Below, one piece after another: positions 1-5,925 of a stretch of DNA of 5,925 nt. The notes under the pieces were generated by a model that saw only the letters and a list, made by a program, of their open reading frames with translations, searched no databases and was not told the DNA's origin. Every line of letters starts with the position of its first letter. Position 1 is the stretch's first letter. This stretch comes from JAGPHI01 sp036661035 (GTDB taxonomy: Bacteria; Bacillota; Clostridia; Oscillospirales; Ruminococcaceae): positions 1-5,925 of the forward strand of contig JAVWZM010000098.1 of assembly GCA_036661035.1 (NCBI GenBank), given 5' to 3'. Position numbers and translations under genes: made by a program.

Positions 1-504
1 GGTGATTTTGCGTGGGATAGGCTGCCAGCGCCTATTATTTGTGTGCTGAGAAAGCAGTTCCACAGCACCGCTGTCGGGCAGCTCGTTTAATTTATACGAG
101 CCACATTCCAAGGTGGTGTAAACGTATTGATTGTCAGAATTGTACACATAAACAGAATGGATTAAATTACTGCTGCTTACGCATGTGGCAAGCGCACGTA
201 TGCCCAAAATTTGCTCGTAATTGGTTATTTCGTTTGAAGTGCGCAAAGTGGTAACGGCAGGCATATAGAAGGTTTGCAGCGCATAGTGCTGAATGGTTTT
301 TTGTATTTGCGAAGAAATATGGTCTACATATTTTGAAAACTCGTTGTTTAAAGAGGTGGCGGCGTTTATGGCAATGCGCTTGTAATTGCTTTCAAGCACA
401 GCGGCAATAATAAGAAGCGAGGAAATGAGAATTGCTGTATTCATAAGCCATGTTGCCATAGAATAGCTTATGTGCGGCATACGCGTTTTATTCGCTTTTT
501 TCAT
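1..504 (-). CDS. Membrane-anchored sensor/regulator, N-terminal part (AraC-type regulator or YesM-type histidine kinase), truncated by window edge
   Basis: The minus strand is open for 168 codons from an ATG whose first base is 504 to the window edge, with no stop. A GGAGGG ribosome binding site at 517-512 lies 7 nt before the ATG and decides the start; an ATG just upstream runs straight into a stop. The protein begins with a basic cytoplasmic stretch (MKKANKTR), then a hydrophobic helix at about residues 17-38, then the beginning of an extracellular domain. The segments around residues 55-75 (FSKYVDHISSQIQ) and 115-131 (IHSVYVYNSDNQYVYTT) resemble the dCache-like sensor domain of Paenibacillus/clostridial membrane-bound AraC regulators and of YesM-type histidine kinases. 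The output domain lies outside the window, so these two cannot be separated. Being divergent from the transporter operon, it is its likely regulator (inference). The coding call is firm and the family call moderate. Confidence 0.75.
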   Translation of the reverse strand, partial: MKKANKTRMPHISYSMATWLMNTAILISSLLIIAAVLESNYKRIAINAATSLNNEFSKYVDHISSQIQKTIQHYALQTFYMPAVTTLRTSNEITNYEQILGIRALATCVSSSNLIHSVYVYNSDNQYVYTTLECGSYKLNELPDSGAVELLSQHTNNRRWQPIPRKIT

Positions 505-511
505 TGCATTG

Positions 512-517
512 CCCTCC
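512..517 (-). promoter_or_regulatory. Ribosome binding site of the divergent sensor gene
   Basis: On the minus strand GGAGGG ends 7 nt before the ATG at 504. It fixes the start of the truncated sensor gene, since the slightly upstream ATG reads ATG-CAA-TGA and terminates at once. Confidence 0.75.
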
Positions 518-535
518 ACATATATATAATAATAC

Positions 536-567
536 ATTATAACTGCATAACTAATATATTATATCAA
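536..567 (-). promoter_or_regulatory. Possible promoter for the sensor gene
   Basis: The minus strand has a perfect TATAAT at 541-536, which would give a leader of about 25 nt to the ATG at 504. A TTGATA lies at 567-562, but the 20-bp spacer is longer than the usual 16-18. A second TATAAT at 563-558 is another possible -10. The region is so AT-rich that chance matches are expected, so the exact promoter is unsure. Confidence 0.3.
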
Positions 568-583
568 CAAAGCCTTTAAAACA

Positions 584-640
584 AGTTCAAATTCATAATT
601 GAACATCAAAATAGATAAAAGCAGATAGTTCAAAAACATA
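584..640. repeat. 14-bp direct repeat upstream of the operon, candidate regulator binding sites
   Basis: AGTTCAAATTCATA at 584-597 and AGTTCAAAAACATA at 627-640 match at 12 of 14 positions. Their starts are 43 bp apart, close to four helical turns, so both copies would face the same side of the DNA. The right copy covers the place where a -35 element of the promoter at 646-654 would sit. Paired direct repeats with the proximal one touching -35 are the usual layout for AraC-family activators. That the divergent gene product binds here is inference. Confidence 0.5.
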
Positions 641-645
641 AAAAC

Positions 646-654
646 TGGTATAAT
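646..654 (+). promoter_or_regulatory. Extended -10 promoter of the ABC transporter operon
   Basis: TGGTATAAT combines a perfect TATAAT (649-654) with the TG dinucleotide of an extended -10 element. At 16-18 bp upstream there is no good TTGACA, only AGTTCA-like sequence belonging to the repeat at 627-640, which suggests an activator-dependent promoter. Transcription would start near 661, giving an untranslated leader of about 95 nt before the ATG at 756. The leader contains one small possible hairpin (TGTACC 678-683 with GGTATA 689-694, including one G-T pair). Confidence 0.6.
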
Positions 655-658
655 ATGA

Positions 659-669
659 TAGTTGAACTA
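659..669. repeat. 11-bp palindrome at the predicted transcription start
   Basis: TAGTTGAACTA is a perfect inverted repeat around a central G. It contains TTGAAC (662-667), the complement of the GTTCAA core found at 585-590 and 628-633; another TTGAAC lies at 599-604. Its position over the predicted start site would suit a repressor or a fourth half-site. It may also be chance in AT-rich DNA. Confidence 0.35.
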
Positions 670-735
670 GAAATTATTGTACCGCTCAGGTATATTATAG
701 TTACGAGGCAAAGACACAAATCGAAAAATCAAAAC

Positions 736-746
736 AGGAAGAGGAG
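736..746 (+). promoter_or_regulatory. Ribosome binding site of the binding-protein gene
   Basis: AGGAAGAGGAG is a strong purine-rich Shine-Dalgarno sequence. Its GAGGAG core ends 9 nt before the ATG at 756 and supports that start. Confidence 0.75.
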
Positions 747-755
747 AACAATTTT

Positions 756-1829
756 ATGAACGGTAAAAAGAATTTGCTACTGGGGCTTGCTACGTTAATG
801 GCATTTTCCACTTTAGCCACAAGCTGCGGAGGCGCAAAGGAGCCTTCATCTAAACCGGTGTCTGCAAGCACTGCGGTGTCGGAGGTTGCGGCCGCACCAC
901 AAGAGGCAAAAGGAGAGGTAATGCTGTATTCTTCCATGCAGGAAGGGCAGCTACAAGCAATTAAAGAAGGATTTTCCAAAAAGTATCCCGACATTAAAAT
1001 GGACTATTACTTTGCAGGCACAGGCAAGGTGGTTACCAAAATAGCTACAGAGCAGCAATCGGGCCAAGTTGCCGCAGACGTTATCTGGGTAGGCGATCCG
1101 TCCAACTATATTACATTTAAGAAGAACGGTATCTTAGAGCAGTACAAATCCCCTGAGGCAGAGGCAATTGATGATAAATTTGAAGATGCTGACGGCTACT
1201 ATTGCGGCGCACGCCTTGTAGTAGGTGGGTTTGGCTACAACACAAATCTTGTAAAGCCGGAAGACGCGCCCAAAACTTGGGAAGATTTACTTGATCCAAA
1301 ATGGAAAGGTCAAATAATTATGACAGATCCGGGCTCGTCCGGAACATCTTGCTACATGACAGGCGCGCTTATGGGCGATAAAGCTTTCGGCACAGATTAT
1401 TTTACAAAGCTAAAGGCAAACGGCGCAGAGCTTGAAAGCGGCACAACAGCAACACATAACAAAATTGCCGCATCTGCATACAAAATAGGCATTTGCCTTG
1501 ACTACGTAACACAGAACCTTGCTAACGAAGGCGCTTTAATCGGCTTTTCATATCCCGAAGAAAATTTGATTTCCATTACAAGCCCTATTGCCCTTGTTAA
1601 AAACTGCGCAAACTCGGATAACGGCAAATTGCTGTACGATTACATACTTTCTAAAGAAGGACAAGCAATTTTAGTGGCGAATAACCTTACTACCGTGCGC
1701 AATGACGTAACCGGCGGCAACGGACTTAGCGTTGAAGAAATTGCAAAGCGCAGCATGAAGGTAGACGATTTATACCTATCGGAACATTCTGCTGAAATAT
1801 TGGAAAGCTTCGACAAAATATTTAAATAA
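756..1829 (+). CDS. ABC transporter substrate-binding lipoprotein, AfuA/FbpA-like (COG1840)
   Basis: This 357-residue protein captures the solute outside the membrane for the importer encoded downstream. It starts with a lipoprotein signal peptide: KK at 4-5, a hydrophobic stretch at 7-20, and a lipobox-like ATSC with the lipidated Cys at 24. An Ala/Ser/Pro-rich linker runs to about 52. The binding fold then begins with VMLYSSMQEG (55-64), GTGKVVTKIATEQQSG (88-103) and ADVIWVGD (107-114), all typical of type 2 periplasmic-binding proteins of the Fe3+/sugar-phosphate/aminoethylphosphonate group. DPGSSGT (191-197) looks like an anion-contacting loop. The segment where ferric-binding proteins carry adjacent tyrosines reads IGICLDYVTQN (244-254), with a single Tyr, so iron is doubtful and a phosphorylated or phosphonate ligand is plausible. 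The mature part has four more cysteines (150, 199, 247, 284). Length is normal for the family. The family is certain and the ligand unknown. Confidence 0.93.
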   Translation: MNGKKNLLLGLATLMAFSTLATSCGGAKEPSSKPVSASTAVSEVAAAPQEAKGEVMLYSSMQEGQLQAIKEGFSKKYPDIKMDYYFAGTGKVVTKIATEQQSGQVAADVIWVGDPSNYITFKKNGILEQYKSPEAEAIDDKFEDADGYYCGARLVVGGFGYNTNLVKPEDAPKTWEDLLDPKWKGQIIMTDPGSSGTSCYMTGALMGDKAFGTDYFTKLKANGAELESGTTATHNKIAASAYKIGICLDYVTQNLANEGALIGFSYPEENLISITSPIALVKNCANSDNGKLLYDYILSKEGQAILVANNLTTVRNDVTGGNGLSVEEIAKRSMKVDDLYLSEHSAEILESFDKIFK

Positions 1830-1843
1830 GAACAGGCTATAAA

Positions 1844-1920
1844 TCCGAATTTATTTCGGAAATTTCCGACAGCGTAGCTTCTGCCGCGTAAACGGGCAGA
1901 TATGGCTACGCTGTCGTTTT
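1844..1920 (+). terminator. Hairpin with short T tract between binding-protein and ATPase genes, probable leaky terminator or mRNA stabiliser
   Basis: A perfect 12-bp inverted repeat pairs 1867-1878 with 1905-1916 (CGACAGCGTAGC/GCTACGCTGTCG). Its loop holds a further inner stem (TCTGCC 1880-1885 with GGCAGA 1895-1900). TTTT follows, then A residues, so the T tract is short for an efficient intrinsic terminator. Just upstream a small hairpin (TCCGAA 1844-1849, TTCGGA 1855-1860) and a 14-bp perfect palindrome (1856-1869) overlap each other, and the palindrome shares bases 1867-1869 with the main stem. Such elements after a binding-protein gene commonly let it be expressed above the membrane subunits, by partial termination or by protecting the upstream mRNA 3' end. 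Confidence 0.7.
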
Positions 1921-1949
1921 AAAAAACCAGTAAGATTAGGAGGATTGTG

Positions 1950-3035
1950 ATGGCAGACATCAAATTTAAAGGCATAACCTTTCGTTACGGGAATAATGTT
2001 ATTGTTGATAATTTTACGCTGACGATAAACGAAAGCCGTATTATGGGTATAGTTGGCCCGTCAGGCTGCGGCAAAACCACGCTTGTGCGCTGCTTGTGCG
2101 GATTTATCAAGCCCGAAAAGGGAGAAATTTACATAGGTGATACTTGCGTATTCAGCGCGGAAAAGAAAATAGACGTTTCGCCCGAGAGAAGAAATATAGG
2201 TGTGGTTTTTCAGGATTATGCCGTTTGGCCGCATATGAGCGTTGCCGAAAACGTGGCATATCCCATGAAAAAGCGCAAGGTGCCAAAGGCGGAAATCGCA
2301 AAGCGTGTTGCGTATGCGTTGGAGCAAGTGCGCATGACAGGCTACGAAAAGCATTTGCCTGCACAGCTTTCGGGCGGGCAGCAGCAGCGTGTAGCCATTG
2401 CGCGCGCGCTGGTTTCTTCTGATGATGTTATTGTGCTCGACGAGCCAATTACCAATCTGGACGCAAAATTGCGTGAGGAAATGCTGATAGAAATACAATT
2501 GATACAAAAAGAAATAGGCACGACAATAGTGTATATTACTCACGACCAAGAGGCCGCTTTACAGCTTTGCGACAGCATTGCCATTATGAACCAAAGCGGT
2601 ACTATTTGTCAGGTAGGTACAGACAAAGAAATTATCAAAACGCCTGCCGATCGCTTTGTATTCTCTTTTATAGGCGTTTCTAATTTTATACCCATGGCGG
2701 AGAAAAACGGAGGCATTGTATTTGACGTCGGCGAGGAAATTTTGTTTGAGCCAACAGTGCCAAGCGGATTCCACAGCGGTGAAAAAAACGTAATGGGAAT
2801 ACGCCCCATGAGCATTGTGTTTAAAGAAAATTCTCATATTAAAGGCGTTGTAAAAAGCGTTACCTTTCTTGGCAATCAGTACAACTATTTTATTATGCTT
2901 GGCAATCATGAAATAAGAGTGCAGTGTAATTCACAAGATGTTTTAAATTCGCGTGTGTATAAAGAGGGCGAAACAGTAGGCCTTGGATTTATAGATCCTA
3001 TTTATTATCCGCAAACAGAGGAGGCGTTGGCATGA
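1950..3035 (+). CDS. ABC transporter ATP-binding protein, first ATPase
   Basis: This 361-residue ATPase powers import through the fused permease. All nucleotide-binding motifs are intact: aromatic A-loop Tyr 13, Walker A GPSGCGKT (36-43), Q-loop Gln 88 in VVFQDY, signature LSGGQ (140-144), Walker B VIVLDEP (160-166) with catalytic Glu 165, D-loop NLD (169-171) and switch His 198. The C-terminal 110 or so residues form the TOBE-type regulatory domain of the PotA/FbpC/MalK group, with GIRP at 283-286 and a beta-rich stretch at about 297-325. AGGAGG at 1938-1943 is 6 nt before the ATG at 1950 and only 3 nt before an in-frame GTG at 1947, so the ATG is preferred. Its stop overlaps the permease start as ATGA, implying translational coupling. 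The family is COG3842-like; substrate specificity is not encoded here. Confidence 0.93.
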   Translation: MADIKFKGITFRYGNNVIVDNFTLTINESRIMGIVGPSGCGKTTLVRCLCGFIKPEKGEIYIGDTCVFSAEKKIDVSPERRNIGVVFQDYAVWPHMSVAENVAYPMKKRKVPKAEIAKRVAYALEQVRMTGYEKHLPAQLSGGQQQRVAIARALVSSDDVIVLDEPITNLDAKLREEMLIEIQLIQKEIGTTIVYITHDQEAALQLCDSIAIMNQSGTICQVGTDKEIIKTPADRFVFSFIGVSNFIPMAEKNGGIVFDVGEEILFEPTVPSGFHSGEKNVMGIRPMSIVFKENSHIKGVVKSVTFLGNQYNYFIMLGNHEIRVQCNSQDVLNSRVYKEGETVGLGFIDPIYYPQTEEALA

Positions 3036-4756
3036 AGATAGCAGGCGTTCGCAGCAATTCAGACCTTGCCCGTATGGACGGCAAGAAATTTAATCTTGAT
3101 AAAGCTTTAACTATTTTAAGCTTCGTAATTTTATTTATTGTGGTTATTATTCCTGTATTTATGATAATCTACAATGCATTCTTCAGCGAAGGCAAATTTG
3201 ACGTAAGGCTTTTTGTAGATGCAATTGGCCGTAAGGAAAATATCGGCGCAATGTGGAACACTATCAAAATAGCATTTTGCGTTACTATTTTCGGCACAAT
3301 TATGGGGCTTTTCTATGCATGGCTTTTAGGGCGAAGCGATATTCCTTTAAAAGGCCTAATGCGTGGGCTGTTTACCATTCCGTACATGTTCCCACCTTTT
3401 TTTGGTGCAATGGCATGGGACTTAATGCTTTCTGCGCGCGGCGGATATGTAAACAACTGGTTGATGGATATTTTTAATTTATCACAGGCTCCCGTAAACA
3501 TCAACTCTATTGCAGGAATTATTTTTGTGGAAGTATCTTATTATTTCCCCTTTGTATTTATGCAGGTGGTAAGTGCGCTGGAGCGCATGGATCCAACTTT
3601 AGAGGAGTCTGCACGTATTGCAGGAGCAAAGCAGGGCTATGTTATATTTAAAATTACATTGCCGCTGGTACTGCCTGCCATTTCCGCAGGCGCATTGCTT
3701 ATACTTATTTCATCTCTGGCACATTTCGGCGTGCCGTCTATTTTAGGATTTTCTCAGAATATATACACCTTGCCTACGAAAATTTACGACCTTATCAATC
3801 GCTCCGCAGGCGATTTCCAAGGAATACGCGAGGCGGCGGCACTTTCTATATTGCTGGTTGCGGTTGTGTCTATCGCGTTGGTTGTGCAAAAAGTGGTTTT
3901 GCGTTCAGGCAGCTACGATATTATTAAGGGCAAAAGCATGCGCCCAACATTAATTAAATTGCGCGGCGCAAAATATCCGCTATTGCTGCTGGCTATTTTA
4001 TCATTGATAGTTATTGTGCTTGTTCCTTTAGTGATGATATTCCTAGTAGGCTTGCTAAAGGCATACGGTCTGCCCCTTACACCGGCAAACTTTACGTTCA
4101 AGAACTACACAAATGTGCTTTTCAACAACAAAATGGTAGGCGATTCCATCGCAAACTCATTATTCCTGTCTATTAGTGCAGGTGTGATTTGTATGTTCCT
4201 CGGCGTTATGATTGCTTATGTTATAAACAAAATACGTCCTAAAGGCAAAGAAGTGTTGGAAATTGTATCAATACTGCCGTATTCCATACCCGGCACTGTG
4301 CTTGCAATCGGTGTAATTTTGGCATGGTCGGGTGCGCTGAAAATCAATTTGTATAACACAATATGGATTATCCTTATCGCGTATATTGCAAGATATCTTT
4401 CTTTCTCCATGAAGTCTGCCTCGGCATCTTTGCAACAGGTACATTCCTCTCTTGAGGACGCGGCACGCTCTTGCGGCGCATCGCATATGGAGTCGCTGAA
4501 AGACATCACTCTGCCGCTTATACGCCCTGCCATGATTTCAGGATTTTTCTTAATCTTTCTACCGTCCATGCGAGAATTAACAACATCGGTATTGCTGTAC
4601 GGCCCGTATACACGTACACTTGGCGTTGCTATTTATTCCCTGCGTGACAGCGGCATGATACCTCAGGCATCTGCGCTGGCATCTGTTGCCATTGCTTTGA
4701 TTATTGTGTGCAACAGCGTAGTTACATTTATAACCAAAGACAGAAAGGGGATATAA
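3032..4756 (+). CDS. ABC transporter permease, fused two-domain (FbpB-like, 12 helices)
   Basis: This 574-residue inner-membrane protein forms the whole translocation pore in one chain: two BinDirect-type permease halves of about six helices each. Hydrophobic segments lie near residues 26-48, 79-99, 112-134, 157-182, 214-238 and 268-289 in the first half, and 315-342, 372-397, 409-433, 440-458, 498-518 and 545-567 in the second. Each half has an EAA coupling loop that docks to an ATPase: ESARIAG...ITLP (192-211) and EDAARSCG...ITLP (475-495). The linker at about 290-313 (KGKSMRPTLIKLRG at 299-312) is of the kind seen in fused iron-type permeases. GAGGAGG at 3018-3024 lies 7 nt before the ATG, and the gene overlaps the upstream ATPase by 4 nt. 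Fused permeases of this length are normal in the Fe3+/aminoethylphosphonate/sugar-phosphate family. Two different EAA loops fit well with two different ATPases. Confidence 0.92.
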   Translation: MKIAGVRSNSDLARMDGKKFNLDKALTILSFVILFIVVIIPVFMIIYNAFFSEGKFDVRLFVDAIGRKENIGAMWNTIKIAFCVTIFGTIMGLFYAWLLGRSDIPLKGLMRGLFTIPYMFPPFFGAMAWDLMLSARGGYVNNWLMDIFNLSQAPVNINSIAGIIFVEVSYYFPFVFMQVVSALERMDPTLEESARIAGAKQGYVIFKITLPLVLPAISAGALLILISSLAHFGVPSILGFSQNIYTLPTKIYDLINRSAGDFQGIREAAALSILLVAVVSIALVVQKVVLRSGSYDIIKGKSMRPTLIKLRGAKYPLLLLAILSLIVIVLVPLVMIFLVGLLKAYGLPLTPANFTFKNYTNVLFNNKMVGDSIANSLFLSISAGVICMFLGVMIAYVINKIRPKGKEVLEIVSILPYSIPGTVLAIGVILAWSGALKINLYNTIWIILIAYIARYLSFSMKSASASLQQVHSSLEDAARSCGASHMESLKDITLPLIRPAMISGFFLIFLPSMRELTTSVLLYGPYTRTLGVAIYSLRDSGMIPQASALASVAIALIIVCNSVVTFITKDRKGI

Positions 4757-4760
4757 CGAG

Positions 4761-5864
4761 ATGAGCCAGATTGTACTAAAAGACGTAACAAAAAAGTTTA
4801 CAACCAAAACACTTGGCACCATGACTGCTGTCAATCGGTTTAATCTCGAGATTGAGGAGGGAGAATGTTTCTCTTTCCTTGGGCCATCGGGCTGTGGTAA
4901 AACCACAACTCTGCGCATGATTGCAGGCTTTGAAGATTTGTCTGAGGGCGAAATACATCTATGCGGCAGACCGGTGTCTATCAAAAGCAAAAACCTTTAT
5001 GTGCCGCCGGAAGAACGTGGCCTCGGAATGGTGTTTCAGGCATTTGCCGTTTGGCCGCATATGAATATTTTCGAGAATGTCGCACTGCCGCTTAAAGTGC
5101 AGAAAATGAACAAATACGACATTCAAAAGAAAGTTGCCGAGGCACTTGAGCATACAAAGCTAAGTGGAATGGAAAAGGTGTATCCATCAGACCTTTCCGG
5201 TGGACAGCAGCAGCGCATTGCGCTTGCAAGGGCTATAGTAACTAACCCGAAGGTAATGCTGCTAGATGAGCCTCTTTCAAACCTTGATCCGAAATTGCGC
5301 GAATCCATGCGCTTTGAAATTAAAGAGCTGCAAAAAAAGTTCAATTTTACAATTATCTTTGTTACACATGACCAATCTGAGGCTATGGCACTGTCGGACC
5401 GTATGATGGTTATGGATCAGGGCAATATTGTGCAAATCGGCACGCCTACAGAGCTGTATAGCAAGCCGAACAGCCGTTTTGTACATAGCTTTTTGGGGCA
5501 ATCCACATTTATTAATGTTATGATTGAAAACGGTAAAATTTATCCGAAAGGCGATACCACACAAGAAATACCCTGTGCGTTGCCGCAAGCAGGCAAGCGA
5601 GAAATGATTTTGGCTACACGTCCCAATGCTATTGATTTAAAAAGGAATAAAGGATATAAAACCAAAATTGAAAAGCGTATTTTCTTAACGGATTACACTA
5701 AATACATGGTGCGCATGGGCGACCAGCTTTTGCAGATTGAAACTCCTCATTGGAATGAGTTTCAAGAGGGCGAAGCATGCTATGTAAACATCTTAAACCC
5801 TATGTGGTATGAAGATGACGGTGGCGCGTCGGAACGTGAGCGCGTAAAACGTCAGCTTATTTAA
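4761..5864 (+). CDS. ABC transporter ATP-binding protein, second ATPase
   Basis: This 367-residue ATPase is a paralogue of the first one in the operon, with the same domain plan. Motifs are complete: aromatic Phe 13, Walker A GPSGCGKT (41-48), Q-loop Gln 93 in VFQAF, signature LSGGQ (145-149), Walker B VMLLDEP (165-171) with Glu 170, D-loop NLD (174-176) and switch His 203. The region after about 250 is a divergent TOBE-type domain with TRPNA at 286-290, poorly matched to the glycine pattern usual for that domain. The start is 4 nt after the permease stop. Its Shine-Dalgarno AAAGGGG (4744-4750) is 10 nt from the ATG, weaker-placed than those of the other genes. Both operon ATPases look catalytically competent, so a heterodimer or alternative subunits are possible. 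The charged tail (SERERVKRQ at 357-365) has no known role. Confidence 0.93.
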   Translation: MSQIVLKDVTKKFTTKTLGTMTAVNRFNLEIEEGECFSFLGPSGCGKTTTLRMIAGFEDLSEGEIHLCGRPVSIKSKNLYVPPEERGLGMVFQAFAVWPHMNIFENVALPLKVQKMNKYDIQKKVAEALEHTKLSGMEKVYPSDLSGGQQQRIALARAIVTNPKVMLLDEPLSNLDPKLRESMRFEIKELQKKFNFTIIFVTHDQSEAMALSDRMMVMDQGNIVQIGTPTELYSKPNSRFVHSFLGQSTFINVMIENGKIYPKGDTTQEIPCALPQAGKREMILATRPNAIDLKRNKGYKTKIEKRIFLTDYTKYMVRMGDQLLQIETPHWNEFQEGEACYVNILNPMWYEDDGGASERERVKRQLI

Positions 5865-5925
5865 GCCCTTCACTGCCTTTGTAAAGCGCAATGCTTTTAC
5901 CACAAAAACAGCAGCTTATAAAACG
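5865..5925. other. Downstream flank, no supported gene; weak hairpin
   Basis: After the last stop there is an imperfect hairpin, GTAAAGC (5881-5887) with GCTTTTAC (5893-5900) and one bulged base, but no T tract follows on either strand, so it is not a convincing terminator. Whether the operon ends here cannot be told from this window. Confidence 0.4.

Noticed and set aside
39..254. Plus-strand 71-codon open frame rich in Cys and Arg
   Set aside because: It is antisense to the sensor gene, which has a strong ribosome binding site and family-like protein sequence; this frame has neither.
691..698. Second possible -10 box (TATATTAT) downstream of the extended -10
   Set aside because: No -35 at suitable spacing and no TG extension; likely AT-rich background.
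701..994. Minus-strand 97-codon open frame over the promoter leader and signal peptide region
   Set aside because: Antisense shadow of the binding-protein gene, with no recognisable protein sequence.
1867..1916. Inverted repeat considered as an insertion-sequence end or interspersed repeat
   Set aside because: Only one copy is in the window, there is no flanking duplication, and its place between operon genes with a trailing T tract suits an RNA hairpin.
2061..2549. Minus-strand 162-codon open frame inside the first ATPase gene
   Set aside because: Shadow of a fully conserved ATPase sequence; no family resemblance.
4577..4990. Minus-strand 137-codon open frame across the permease/ATPase junction
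   Set aside because: It lies antisense to two well-supported coding regions and reads as low-plausibility protein.
5891..5925. ATG at 5891 opening a frame to the window edge
   Set aside because: No Shine-Dalgarno sequence precedes it and it sits inside the weak hairpin; only 11 codons are visible.

Overview
The window looks like chromosomal DNA from a low-to-moderate-GC anaerobic Firmicute, probably a clostridium-type organism. The reasons are strong AGGAGG-type ribosome binding sites, a lipoprotein signal peptide on the binding protein, AT-rich promoters and the gene families present. The species cannot be named from the sequence. I saw no mobile element, CRISPR array, tRNA or rRNA.

Layout. 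Bases 1-504 hold the 5' part of a minus-strand gene that runs off the left edge. It encodes a short cytoplasmic N-terminus, one membrane helix and the start of an extracellular sensor domain, as found in membrane-anchored AraC-type regulators and YesM-type histidine kinases. Bases 505-755 are a divergent intergenic region. It holds an extended -10 promoter facing right, a 14-bp near-perfect direct repeat and GTTCAA/TTGAAC elements that may be operators. Bases 756-5864 hold a four-gene ABC importer operon on the plus strand: a lipoprotein binding protein of the AfuA/FbpA type (COG1840), an ATPase, a fused double-domain permease and a second ATPase. A hairpin with a short T tract lies between the binding-protein gene and the first ATPase gene. 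The last 61 bases have no convincing gene.

How the genes work together. The lipoprotein captures a small, probably anionic solute outside the membrane and delivers it to the 12-helix permease. The two intact, non-identical ATPases could power that permease as a heterodimer, or as alternative subunits. The hairpin would let the binding protein be made in excess over the membrane complex. The divergent sensor is the natural candidate regulator of the operon. Automatic annotation would probably call this an iron transporter, but the binding protein lacks the adjacent tyrosine pair typical of ferric-binding proteins. A phosphorylated or phosphonate ligand is at least as likely.

Overall this is a recognisable transport locus, not an obviously new system. 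The most useful points are the truncated sensor gene, the repeat-rich control region, the two-ATPase layout and the uncertain substrate.
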